Positions 53,963 to 61,729 of a stretch of 64,000 nt of DNA are shown here, piece by piece. The translations under genes and the position numbers were made by a program. The stretch is from Ruminococcus sp. (GTDB lineage: Bacteria > Bacillota_A > Clostridia > Oscillospirales > Ruminococcaceae). The stretch covers positions 1-64,000 of the forward strand of contig JAFXRZ010000002.1 in NCBI GenBank assembly GCA_017536105.1, given 5' to 3'. Positions within the stretch are counted from its first letter, which is position 1; every line of letters starts with the position of its first letter. The notes beneath the pieces were generated by a model. It was not told the origin of the DNA. It did not search any database and was given only the letters and a program-made list of their open reading frames with translations.

Positions 53963-54619
53963 TCAGTAATTCTCCTCGTGGACCTCGAAATAGCTCTGGG
54001 GGTGATCGCATACAGGGCAAACGTCAGGTGCCTTGGTGCCTACTACGATGTGTCCGCAGTTGCGGCATTCCCATACCTTGACCTCGCTCTTCTCAAACAC
54101 CTGCTTGGTCTCAACGTTCTTGAGCAGGGCACGGTAGCGCTCCTCGTGGTGCTTTTCGATCTCGGCTACGCCGCGGAACTTGGCAGCCAGCTCAGGGAAG
54201 CCCTCTGCCTCGGCGGTCTTGGCGAAGCCCTCGTACATATCCGTCCACTCGAAGTTCTCGCCGTCAGCAGCAGCGGCCAGGTTATCGGTGGTCTTGCCGA
54301 TGCCTCCCAGCTCCTTGAACCACATCTTGGCGTGCTCCTTCTCGTTGTCGGCAGTCTTGAGGAACAGCGCAGAGATCTGCTCGTAGCCCTCTTTCTTCGC
54401 AACGGAAGCGAAGTAGGTATATTTGTTTCTTGCCTGCGACTCGCCTGCAAAAGCGGCCTGGAGATTCTTCTCGGTCTGAGTTCCTGCGTATTTGTTAGCC
54501 GGAGCCTCTTCGATCTTCTCGAGCTTATCGCCGGACTGCTTGCATCTGGGGCAAACTGCCTCCTCGCCGTCCTTTACCTCAAAGACCTCACCGCAGACTT
54601 TACACTTGTACATTGCCAT
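53963..54619 (-). CDS. Rubrerythrin with two rubredoxin-like domains
   Basis: Rubrerythrins reduce hydrogen peroxide and protect anaerobes from oxygen. The 218-residue product has a rubredoxin-like site at the N-terminus (CKVCGEVF...CPRC, about 6-30), a diiron ferritin-like domain (about 45-175; [38 protein letters not shown]), and a second rubredoxin site at the C-terminus (CRNCGHIV...CPVC). Classic rubrerythrin has only the C-terminal site and reverse rubrerythrin only the N-terminal one. The ATG at 54619 follows AGGAGG. It is monocistronic. Confidence 0.93.
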   Translation of the reverse strand: MAMYKCKVCGEVFEVKDGEEAVCPRCKQSGDKLEKIEEAPANKYAGTQTEKNLQAAFAGESQARNKYTYFASVAKKEGYEQISALFLKTADNEKEHAKMWFKELGGIGKTTDNLAAAADGENFEWTDMYEGFAKTAEAEGFPELAAKFRGVAEIEKHHEERYRALLKNVETKQVFEKSEVKVWECRNCGHIVVGTKAPDVCPVCDHPQSYFEVHEENY

Positions 54620-54673
54620 AGCAATTACCTCCTTATTATAATTTTTCCCCCATACCGGGTAATGTCCGATATT

Positions 54674-54703
54674 ATTATACCACAAAGAAGTATATAAAGT
54701 CAA
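54674..54703 (-). promoter_or_regulatory. SigA promoter of the rubrerythrin gene
   Basis: On the minus strand TTGACT (54698-54703), an 18-base spacer and TATAAT (54674-54679). Confidence 0.7.
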
Positions 54704-54734
54704 CACTTTTTTATGCAGGTTGCTGAAATATTAT

Positions 54735-54763
54735 GGAACCCCTCCGCCCTGCTGAGGGAGGAC
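54735..54763 (-). repeat. Repeat C, fragment
   Basis: GAACCCCTCCGCCCTGCTGAGGGAGG keeps the ends of repeat C with the middle shortened. Confidence 0.55.
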
Positions 54764-54767
54764 AGAA

Positions 54768-54846
54768 TGTAGGGGCGAACCTATGTGTTCGCCCACAAAC
54801 ACAGCACAAGCCGCAGGACGGGCGCACACATAGGTGCGCCCCTACA
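54768..54846. repeat. Repeat E: 79-base imperfect palindrome
   Basis: TGTAGGGGCGAACCTATGTG...GCCC pairs with GGGC...CACATAGGTGCGCCCCTACA. The two arms of about 27 bases differ at a few places, around a 25-base centre. It has the size and symmetry of a miniature inverted-repeat element, but no target duplication is clear. Confidence 0.75.
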
Positions 54847-54885
54847 GTTCCGCCACGCACGAATAATTCTGCAAATCAATACATA

Positions 54886-54940
54886 GCTGCACGCTCTGTT
54901 GGGGGCTTTCCGATCGCCCCCAAACCCCTTCGGATACCCT
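54886..54940 (-). repeat. Repeat B, copy 3 (reverse)
   Basis: Read on the minus strand it runs GGGTATCCGAAGGGGTTTGG...GCCCCCAACAGAGCGTGCAGC. The strip 54847-54885 between elements shows nothing recognisable. Confidence 0.85.
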
Positions 54941-54969
54941 TCTTTTTTCAAATTGTGAAAGCAAAAAAA

Positions 54970-55020
54970 GCCTCCCCTGAAAGGGGAGGTGGCACGACGA
55001 AGTCGTGACGGAGGGGTTCT
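54970..55020 (+). repeat. Repeat C, copy 7
   Basis: GCCTCCCC-TGAAA-GGGGAGG, T, GGCACGAC-GAA-GTCGTGAC, GGAGGGGTTCT. Its last base is the first base of the ClpE-like gene's stop codon on the other strand, so the first transcribed sequence after the stop is this double hairpin. Confidence 0.9.
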
Positions 55021-57314
55021 TAAAGCATCTCTAAGCTCAATTCTCCGTCCTTTGCCGTAAGGGCTATGCCGGTGATCGCTCCTACGCCTTTGTCGATCAT
55101 CGCTTCTGCGATCTTGTCCTCTACCTCGGCGCGGATGATATGCCTTATATCCCTGGCTCCCAGCTTTTTGCCGAAGGCCTTCTCTGCGATGAGCCGGCAG
55201 GCTGCTTCGTCGTACTTGAATGTTACGCCGTTTTCCAGCAGCGGCTTCTTCATCTCGTCCATCATAAGTCCTGCGATGCCGGCGTAGTTCTCCTGAGTCA
55301 GGGGCTTGAAGACGACTATCTCGTCAACTCTGCCCAGGAACTCGGGCTTCAGGAAATCCCTGAGAGCCTTCATGGCCTTATCCTCGGAGATCTCGGCCTC
55401 GGTCTTATTGAAGCCTACTCCCGAGTCCTTATCGTTGGAGCCTGCGTTGGAGGTCATGACTATCACGGTGTTCTCGAACGAGACGCTTCTGCCCTGTGAA
55501 TCCCGGAGCCTTCCCTCGTCGAGTATCTGAAGCATTATGTTCATTACGTCGGGGTGGGCTTTTTCTATCTCGTCAAAAAGGACGACGGAATAGGGTCTGC
55601 GGCGGACTTTCTCGGTGAGCTGTCCTGCCTCGTCGAAGCCCACATATCCCGGAGGCGAGCCTATGAGCTTTGAGACTGAATGTCTCTCCATATACTCGGA
55701 CATATCGACCTTGATGATAGGCTCCGTTGCGTCGAAGAGCTCTTCGCCCAGGACTTTTACCAGCTCGGTCTTGCCGACGCCTGTGGGTCCCACGAAGATG
55801 AAGGAAGCGGGACGTCTGCGCTCGGTGAGCTGGATACGGGTACGCTTTATAGCCTTTGTTACCTTATCCACGGCCTCGTCCTGGCCGATTATGCGCTTGG
55901 AGAGGGCTTCTCTGAGGCCGCGTATCTTCTCGTACTCTGTCTCTACTATCTTATTAGCCGGGATGCCCGTCCACATCTCGATGACCTTGGAGAGGTCGCT
56001 TTCTGTGACCTGGAGGTTTGCGGCTTTGGGTTCTATCTCCTTGAGCCTGTTCTCGATACGGGATATCTCCGCCTTTTCGGTGGCCAGTATCTCGTAGTCC
56101 GGCTCGTCCTTTTCCTCATACTGTGCCACGAGGTCGGTATGCTTTTTCAGCTCATCGTTGAGCTTGTCCAGCTCTGCCAGCTCGGCACTTCCGATACTTG
56201 CCACGGCACAGGCTTCGTCCAGCAGGTCTATGGCCTTATCGGGGAGGAAGCGGTCGTTAATATATCTTTCCGAAAGCACGGCGCACATACGGAGGCAACG
56301 CTCGGAGATATGGACTCTGTGGTGCTTCTCGTAGTACTTTGCGATGCCTTTGAGCACGCCGAAGGTATCCTCAACGGTAGGCTCGTTTATAGTCACAGGC
56401 TGGAAACGTCTTTCAAGGGCAGAGTCCTTCTCGATATACTTGCGGTACTCCTTGAAGGTGGTAGCGCCGATGACCTGAACCTCGCCTCTGGAAAGTGCAG
56501 GTTTCAGGATATTTGCGGCGTTCATCGTGCCCTCGCTGTCGCCTGCTCCCACGAGATTGTGCACCTCGTCGATGAAGAGGATGACATTACCCTCGCGCTT
56601 CACTTCCTCAACAAGGCCCTTGCAGCGGCTCTCAAACTGTCCGCGGAACTGGGTGCCTGCGATGAGGGCTGTGAGGTCCAGAAGGTATATCTCTTTATCC
56701 CTGACGCGGAAGGGCACATTTCCGCCGACGATACGCTGGGCGATGCCCTCGGCTATGGCTGTTTTGCCCACGCCGGGTTCGCCGATGAGGCAGGGGTTGT
56801 TCTTCTGTCTGCGGGAGAGTATCTGGATGACGCGCTCGCACTCCTTGTCTCTGCCGATGACATTGTCAAGCTCGCAGTTGCGTGCTTTCTCGGTGAGGTT
56901 GGTGCAGTAGTTATTGAGGAATTTGAGCTCCTTCTTCTTGCGCTCCTTGGGATCCTTGGGAGTTCTTTTCCTGCGCAAAAGCTGCTCGCTTGAGGGATTC
57001 TCGCCCTCCTGGTCGTTCTTGCCGGAAAGGCCGCCGAAGAGGTTCGAGAGGAATCCGGGCATAGTGCCGCTGCCGCCCATCTCAAAGTCGTTGCCGTCGT
57101 TGAGCTCCATGAGCTGGTCGGTCATCTGCTCGATCTCCTCGTCGGTTATGCCAAGCATCTTCTTAAAGTCCTCGGCCTGGGAAAAGCCCAGCTCTGTGGC
57201 ACACTGCAGGCACAAAGCCTCCGTCTTTTTCTCGCTTGGGTTTTTGGGATCGACCTGTGAGATGAACATAGCTGCAGGTCTTTTTTTACATCTCGAGCAC
57301 AGTACAGGCTCCAT
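55020..57314 (-). CDS. clpE: ClpE-like AAA+ unfoldase with N-terminal zinc finger
   Basis: The 764-residue product is a Clp/Hsp100 unfoldase. A zinc finger with CSRC and CLQC (about 6-40) replaces the usual double ClpN repeat, which is the ClpE hallmark. AAA-1 has GEPGVGKTAIAEGIAQ, a UVR-type coiled region lies near 400-440 (EEKDEPDYEILATEKAEI), and AAA-2 has GPTGVGKTELVKVLGEEL and VVLFDEIEKAHPDV. The VGF in SGVGFNKT fits the ClpP-docking loop. No CtsR heptads are evident upstream, where a repeat D element lies instead. Some would name it ClpC. Confidence 0.9.
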   Translation of the reverse strand: MEPVLCSRCKKRPAAMFISQVDPKNPSEKKTEALCLQCATELGFSQAEDFKKMLGITDEEIEQMTDQLMELNDGNDFEMGGSGTMPGFLSNLFGGLSGKNDQEGENPSSEQLLRRKRTPKDPKERKKKELKFLNNYCTNLTEKARNCELDNVIGRDKECERVIQILSRRQKNNPCLIGEPGVGKTAIAEGIAQRIVGGNVPFRVRDKEIYLLDLTALIAGTQFRGQFESRCKGLVEEVKREGNVILFIDEVHNLVGAGDSEGTMNAANILKPALSRGEVQVIGATTFKEYRKYIEKDSALERRFQPVTINEPTVEDTFGVLKGIAKYYEKHHRVHISERCLRMCAVLSERYINDRFLPDKAIDLLDEACAVASIGSAELAELDKLNDELKKHTDLVAQYEEKDEPDYEILATEKAEISRIENRLKEIEPKAANLQVTESDLSKVIEMWTGIPANKIVETEYEKIRGLREALSKRIIGQDEAVDKVTKAIKRTRIQLTERRRPASFIFVGPTGVGKTELVKVLGEELFDATEPIIKVDMSEYMERHSVSKLIGSPPGYVGFDEAGQLTEKVRRRPYSVVLFDEIEKAHPDVMNIMLQILDEGRLRDSQGRSVSFENTVIVMTSNAGSNDKDSGVGFNKTEAEISEDKAMKALRDFLKPEFLGRVDEIVVFKPLTQENYAGIAGLMMDEMKKPLLENGVTFKYDEAACRLIAEKAFGKKLGARDIRHIIRAEVEDKIAEAMIDKGVGAITGIALTAKDGELSLEML

Positions 57315-57328
57315 ATAATTCTCCTTTC

Positions 57329-57453
57329 TTTTTTTAATACACCCACCAGCTTTTTATTGAGCGCTTGGCAAGGCTTTGCCAGGCCTCCCTCATAAGGGAG
57401 GCGGGTGCCTTGGTGGATGAGGTCGCGTTGACACCGTTGGGAGGGGCTTGTTG
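57329..57453 (+). repeat. Repeat D, copy 3
   Basis: TTTTTTTAATACACCCACC...GAGCGCTTGGCAAGGC..., CCTCCCTCATAAGGGAGG, and the tail CCGTTGGGAGGGGCTTG. It directly adjoins the AAAGGAG of the clpE-like gene on the other strand, so it occupies the place of that gene's leader and promoter. Confidence 0.85.
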
Positions 57454-57470
57454 TTTGCCCTCTATCAAGG

Positions 57471-57560
57471 CTGTGCCCGCGTGGGATATGTTTTCTTCCA
57501 CTCGATGTAAGCATGCGCAGCTTGCGTCACGCGTCAAGCGCCGTCGCCGCTGCGACCCGT
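57471..57560 (+). repeat. Repeat A, copy 5
   Basis: TGCCCGCGTGGGATATG...TAAGCATGCGCAGCTTGCG...GCGTCAAGCGCCGTCGCCGC. Confidence 0.85.
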
Positions 57561-57645
57561 TGGGAGGGGCTTGCTACGAAGTGTTCTATTAGGGCTGTTT
57601 TTATCTATTAAGTAAAATCTTGAATAGAGTAAAATCTTGAATAGA
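57561..57645 (+). repeat. Repeat D tail and 17-base tandem duplication
   Basis: GGGAGGGGCTTG and GTGTTCTATTAGGGCTGTTTTT repeat the D-to-B linker at 17218-17255. They are followed by two exact copies of AGTAAAATCTTGAATAG (57611-57627 and 57628-57644). Confidence 0.75.
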
Positions 57646-57700
57646 GGTTTACCCGAAGGGGTTTGGGGGCGATCGGAAAGCCCCCAACAGAGCGTGCTGC
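57646..57700 (+). repeat. Repeat B, copy 4
   Basis: GGTTTACCCGAAGGGGTTTGG...AACAGAGCGTGCTGC, slightly shortened at its start. The 45-base linker after it matches 51234-51277. Confidence 0.85.
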
Positions 57701-57745
57701 TTTTTATAATCCAGCACATAGCTTTAAGCGTAGTTAAGCCCCAGC

Positions 57746-57845
57746 AAAGCTTTGTTCGCGTGGGATATTTACCCTCCTGCGCAAAAGTAAGCATGCGCAG
57801 CTTGCGTCACGCGTCAAGCGCTGTCGCCGCAGCGACCGCGTCAAG
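57746..57845 (+). repeat. Repeat A, copy 6, reaching into the CvpA stop codon
   Basis: AAAGCTTTGTTCGCGTGGG...AAAAGTAAGCATGCGCAGCTTGCG...GCAGCGACCGCGTCAAG. The final TCA of GCGTCAAG is the TGA stop of the cvpA gene on the minus strand. Confidence 0.85.
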
Positions 57846-58710
57846 AAAAGAATATCTTAAAGAAATACTTGAACAAGAACGTATTCTCGAACAGGCCGGA
57901 GCTTACGAAGCCTTCGGAGGCTACTATCCTGGCGGCGATCCAGGCGGCGAGGAGGATGTAGAGACAGCCCTTTGCAGCTCCAAGGATAAGGCCTCCTGCT
58001 CTGTTTGCGCCGGAGACGGCAGGCAGGTGATCCAGGACCCCTGCTATCATGAACACCACCGCCAGCAGAGCTTCAAGAAGTATCATGAATATCACGAAGA
58101 GGGCAAAGCGGATAAGTGTGGTGACGGGTCCGTCGATGATATGATAGACGATATACTCGATGCCCTTTTTGTTATCCTCGCCGGAGGCAAAGGCACGCAC
58201 GGCATCGTAGGCTTTTGCGGAGGTGATCTCCAGGGTCTCGCTTATCTTGTCGTAGTTGTTATAGCCGGCTTCCTCCAGCACGTCCGACGCCATCTCTCCG
58301 CTGAAAAACCTGTCGGCCTTATCCTTGAGGGCTGCTGCCTTTTCTGCGGTCTGGCCGCTTTTTACAGCTGCCTTTTCTATGGCCTGGGGAAGACTTCCGC
58401 TGTCGGAGAGAGCTTCCCTCAGCTCCTCGTCGGTGAGGCCGATGTCCTCGCCTTTGTCCGAGAGCCCTGCCCTTACGGTGGAGACCACATCGAAGTCCTC
58501 GAGCCTACGCTCCAAAGAGCGCTCTATCCTGGGGGCAACGATGTCGTTATAGACGGCAGGTGCAGCCATATCGGAGATCACCAGCGAGAGTATCACGCAG
58601 GTGATGGTGCCCAGCAGCTTTATCGCATAGCGGACGAAGCCCTTTGCATAACCTATCGCCGCACAGACAGCGATCACTGCGACCACTGCCAGATCGAGAG
58701 CATAAGACAT
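57841..58710 (-). CDS. CvpA family membrane protein
   Basis: The 289-residue product is a CvpA family membrane protein, a group needed for colicin V production in Escherichia coli but of wider, unclear envelope function. It starts SYALDLAVVAVIAVCAAIGYAKGFVRYAIKL with the conserved early GxxxGF helix pair. It carries a soluble insertion (about 60-180) not found in short members, then two to three helices (GVLDHLPAVSGANRAGGLILGAAKG, a conserved CvpA block). Its stop codon lies within repeat A, so the last residues could have been shaped by repeat insertion. Confidence 0.87.
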   Translation of the reverse strand: MSYALDLAVVAVIAVCAAIGYAKGFVRYAIKLLGTITCVILSLVISDMAAPAVYNDIVAPRIERSLERRLEDFDVVSTVRAGLSDKGEDIGLTDEELREALSDSGSLPQAIEKAAVKSGQTAEKAAALKDKADRFFSGEMASDVLEEAGYNNYDKISETLEITSAKAYDAVRAFASGEDNKKGIEYIVYHIIDGPVTTLIRFALFVIFMILLEALLAVVFMIAGVLDHLPAVSGANRAGGLILGAAKGCLYILLAAWIAARIVASEGFVSSGLFENTFLFKYFFKIFFS

Positions 58711-58741
58711 ATCTTTATCCTTTCGGGGGATTTTTTACAGC

Positions 58742-60661
58742 TTAAGTCTTGAAGATTATCTTGTTTATCTCGCGCTTGCCGAGGAGGAAGACTGCGTCGT
58801 CGCTGTAAACGAAGTCGGAATACTCGTCAACGAGGTCGGATGTGGCGGCAAGGCTGCCGTCCTCCATATAGCAGTCCAGCTTGGCTGCGCTGAGGACGAA
58901 TGCCATTGAATCGAAGCAGCGCACTCTCTTTATCCTGCCCTCTGCGGTGACCAGCTTTTCGGGAGCTGCGGAGTTGCTTTCGGGAGAGAATATGCAGACC
59001 GCCGTTTTCTCGTGCTCGTTGTCCTTGAAGGCAGCGCAGGCGATATCCTCGCACATATCCATAGACACGAGCTGGCTGTCGAACTCATACTCGCCGATGT
59101 AGGTGCAGACGTCTGTCAGCAGGTACATCCTATCCTCGCAGGCAGCCCAGATACGTCCGCCTGTGTTTTCCTGAGCCATTATCACACAGCCGCTGAGCTC
59201 CCGTGAAGTATATACCTCGTCGCTTCCCGTCAGGTCGAGGCGGCTTATCCTGGAGGTCATCCTGCCCTGGGAAACGGAGAAGGTGCTTACCAGGCAGGCT
59301 TCGCCCTCGCCGGAGAAGGAAACGTCCCTTATCCTGTCGCCGGAGCTCCAGAGATATATCTGGGTGCCGTTCTTGTCATAGACCGTCAGCATGGAGGTAT
59401 ATTTGTCGTCCATTGTGACGATGGCAACGCTGCCGTTCTCGGCGATAGCTCCGTATATTATTATATTCTCGGTCTTCTTCTCATATACATCGCCGCTCTT
59501 GTTGATAAGGCGGAAGCTCTTTGCTCCGTTGTCGAAGATGAGCATTCGCTTTCCTGCCGAACGTGCGACGGGAGTTCCGTAGCTGTGGTAGTCGGTCTTG
59601 TCCAGCTTGCCGTTGGCGTTGTAGGTGGTTATATGCCCCACGTCCACGCAGATGAGGTCGTCGTCGAAGATAGCCATGGCGGCTGTGGTGCTGTCTCCCA
59701 GGTCTATGGGGAAGTTCCCTGCCACGACTGTTCCGTCGTTGACTATCGTGTCGTGGTGCTTGTCGAGGATGCCCTCCAGCTTCGGCATCCAAAGTCCTCT
59801 GGTGTAGTATATGGCTGCTGCTATCGCTGCGATGAGCAGGACGATGAGGAGCTTCTTCAAGCGTCTCATGCTGCGTCTTCTTGCACGTCTCTGCTCGAAG
59901 GTCATCATATCCACGGTCTCTTTTTCCGCGGCTTTGGCAGCTGCCTTTTCGGCTTTTATGCGAGCCTTCTCGGCTTTTTTCGCCAGCTTCTTTGCCTTCT
60001 TCTCCTCGGGAGTAAGCTCCGGCTCCCGGGGCTTTTCTTCCGCAGGGGTCTCGCTTGAGTCCGTTTTCTTGGACTTAAGCTCTATCTCAAACTCGGCCTT
60101 GTTCTTCTTTTTCTTCTTCCTGTCTTTGTCATCCGCAGCCTCGGCGGACTTCTCCGCAAGCTCCTGCTCCAGCTGCCTGATGTCCTCGTCGGTGACGCTT
60201 TGCTGTTCGCTGTCGCTTCCCGTCCAGATAGGCGTGACGTTCTCGGAGCTTTCGTTCTCCTTGACTTTTTTCAGCCTTCTGTTCTTTCCCGAAAGCAGCG
60301 GCAGCAGAGGCTTTTCCACCTTGCGGAACCACAGCGGCATGAGAGGCTTCTCGGTCTTTACGTGGCGCTCGGGCTCTTCCTTCTTTTTCTTCTGCTTCTC
60401 GCTCTTGTCTATGGCCTTTGCGCCGTCGAAGGCTTTCTTCTTTCTTCTGGGCGCAGCAAGCTCCGACCTCATATCCGGTGAGGCCTTGACAGCGCTTTTG
60501 TCAGCGGGACGCTTTTTCTTCTTTTTTGCATTGCCGGTGCTTTTCTTTACGGGCCGTTCGCTGTCGGCGTCCGGTCTCGGCCGCTTCTTCCTGCGAACAG
60601 GCTCCTCACCCGGCAGTATCTCTTTATCCTCTGTCTTCAATTTATAAACCTCTTTGTGCAT
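58742..60661 (-). CDS. DUF5711-type membrane protein with beta-propeller ectodomain
   Basis: The 639-residue product has a lysine- and arginine-rich cytoplasmic region of about 270 residues, low in complexity. One membrane helix lies near 272-288 (LLIVLLIAAIAAAIYYTRG). The extracytoplasmic region of about 350 residues has repeating strands such as AMAIFDDDLICVDVGHITTYNANGKL and SVAIVTMDDKYTSMLTVYDKNGT, as in DUF5711 beta-propellers. No catalytic motif is seen. It lies between cvpA (31 bases) and truA (2 bases) and is cotranscribed with truA. Confidence 0.78.
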   Translation of the reverse strand: MHKEVYKLKTEDKEILPGEEPVRRKKRPRPDADSERPVKKSTGNAKKKKKRPADKSAVKASPDMRSELAAPRRKKKAFDGAKAIDKSEKQKKKKEEPERHVKTEKPLMPLWFRKVEKPLLPLLSGKNRRLKKVKENESSENVTPIWTGSDSEQQSVTDEDIRQLEQELAEKSAEAADDKDRKKKKKNKAEFEIELKSKKTDSSETPAEEKPREPELTPEEKKAKKLAKKAEKARIKAEKAAAKAAEKETVDMMTFEQRRARRRSMRRLKKLLIVLLIAAIAAAIYYTRGLWMPKLEGILDKHHDTIVNDGTVVAGNFPIDLGDSTTAAMAIFDDDLICVDVGHITTYNANGKLDKTDYHSYGTPVARSAGKRMLIFDNGAKSFRLINKSGDVYEKKTENIIIYGAIAENGSVAIVTMDDKYTSMLTVYDKNGTQIYLWSSGDRIRDVSFSGEGEACLVSTFSVSQGRMTSRISRLDLTGSDEVYTSRELSGCVIMAQENTGGRIWAACEDRMYLLTDVCTYIGEYEFDSQLVSMDMCEDIACAAFKDNEHEKTAVCIFSPESNSAAPEKLVTAEGRIKRVRCFDSMAFVLSAAKLDCYMEDGSLAATSDLVDEYSDFVYSDDAVFLLGKREINKIIFKT

Positions 60662-60663
60662 TG

Positions 60664-61398
60664 TCAGTAAAACACCCTGTTCAGATACAGCCCCTGTGGC
60701 GGTACCGTCAGGCCTGCGAGGGTCCTGTCACGACGTTCTAAAAGCTCCGGGATGCAGCCTTGCTTTAGCTTTCCGTCGGAGATGTAGAGCAGCGTCCCCA
60801 CCATGATCCGCACCATGTTGTAGAGGAAGCCACTGCCGGAAACTCTCAGCTTCACAAGCTCTCCCTCTCTGGTCACAGTGAAGTCGTATATCCTGCGGAC
60901 TGTGGTCTCGGCGGTGGTGTCAGCGCTGCAAAAGGCTCTGAAATCGTGCTCGCCGATGAAGGCTTTGGCCTCTATGTCAAGGAGCTCCTCGTCGATGTGC
61001 TTTCGCCAGCGCAGAGCCGTGTCCTTCAAAAACGGGTCCTTTATGGCGCTGTTGTGGACGATGTAGAGATACTCCTTGCCCCGGCAGTCGAAACGGGCAT
61101 GAAAGCCCTCGGGCACTTCCCCACAGGACATTATGCCGATGTCGTCCGGCAGCTTGTCATTGAGTCCTATGAGCAGTCCCCGTTCGTTTATGGTGGTCTC
61201 TGTGCCGAAAGTGAAGCAGTATTCCTTTGCGTGGACTCCTGCGTCCGTCCTGGAGCAGCCGTTTATGGTGATGCTCTCGTTCAGAAGGGCGCAGAGAGCC
61301 TCCTCAACGGTCTGCTGCACGGTGACGGCATTGGTCTGCCGCTGGAAGCCGTGGTAGGCAGCTCCGTTGTAGGCCATTCTGACAAGGAAATTCCTCAT
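60664..61398 (-). CDS. truA: tRNA pseudouridine synthase A
   Basis: TruA makes pseudouridine at positions 38-40 of the tRNA anticodon stem. The 244-residue product has the catalytic aspartate in NGCSRTDAGVHA, preceded by AYNGAAYHGFQRQTNAVTVQ, and later RGKEYLYIV and GSGFLYNMVRIMVGTLL, all standard. The gene normally follows ecfA1-ecfA2-ecfT in Firmicutes. Here it follows that cluster with two extra genes inserted upstream. Confidence 0.97.
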   Translation of the reverse strand: MRNFLVRMAYNGAAYHGFQRQTNAVTVQQTVEEALCALLNESITINGCSRTDAGVHAKEYCFTFGTETTINERGLLIGLNDKLPDDIGIMSCGEVPEGFHARFDCRGKEYLYIVHNSAIKDPFLKDTALRWRKHIDEELLDIEAKAFIGEHDFRAFCSADTTAETTVRRIYDFTVTREGELVKLRVSGSGFLYNMVRIMVGTLLYISDGKLKQGCIPELLERRDRTLAGLTVPPQGLYLNRVFY

Positions 61399-61402
61399 CT
61401 TA

Positions 61403-61729
61403 TCAGTCCTTATCCTTATCTTTGTCTTTATCCTTTTCCTTATGTCCGTTATATACGGAAACGTTCACCACATCGTCGATCCTCAGATACTTCACGGTCT
61501 CGGTCTTTCTGCCGTGCTCCGTGATCTTGAGCCATTCCTCGTCGATGTCCTCTATCCTGCACTTTGTTTCAAACAGGCTGCTTGCGTTGATTATTACTTC
61601 TTTTCCCACAAGCTCTTTGAGCAGTTTCATCTCAGCATTACCTCCGTCTCCAAGTCTTTCAAGTTTTTTTACTCTTCTTTCAAGAACAGATACTTTTTCG
61701 TTCAGATTGATGTCTGTCACTACTGCCAT
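61403..61729 (-). CDS. Small Sm/SH3-like barrel protein with coiled-coil start and Lys-Asp tail
   Basis: The 108-residue product has a short coiled coil (about 9-38), then a predicted beta-barrel (LVGKEVIINASSLFETKCRIEDIDEEWLKI...LRIDDVVNVSVY), and a C-terminal run of alternating Lys and Asp encoded by six-base repeats at 61404-61440. The barrel resembles the 77-residue protein at 19537. Function is unknown; DUF6897 is a tentative family name. It overlaps ecfT by one base and lies 4 bases before truA, so it is embedded in this operon. Confidence 0.75.
   Translation of the reverse strand: MAVVTDINLNEKVSVLERRVKKLERLGDGGNAEMKLLKELVGKEVIINASSLFETKCRIEDIDEEWLKITEHGRKTETVKYLRIDDVVNVSVYNGHKEKDKDKDKDKD

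Noticed and set aside
57637..58752. 371-codon plus-strand frame over repeat A and cvpA
   Set aside because: The first third is repeat sequence and the rest is antisense to cvpA.
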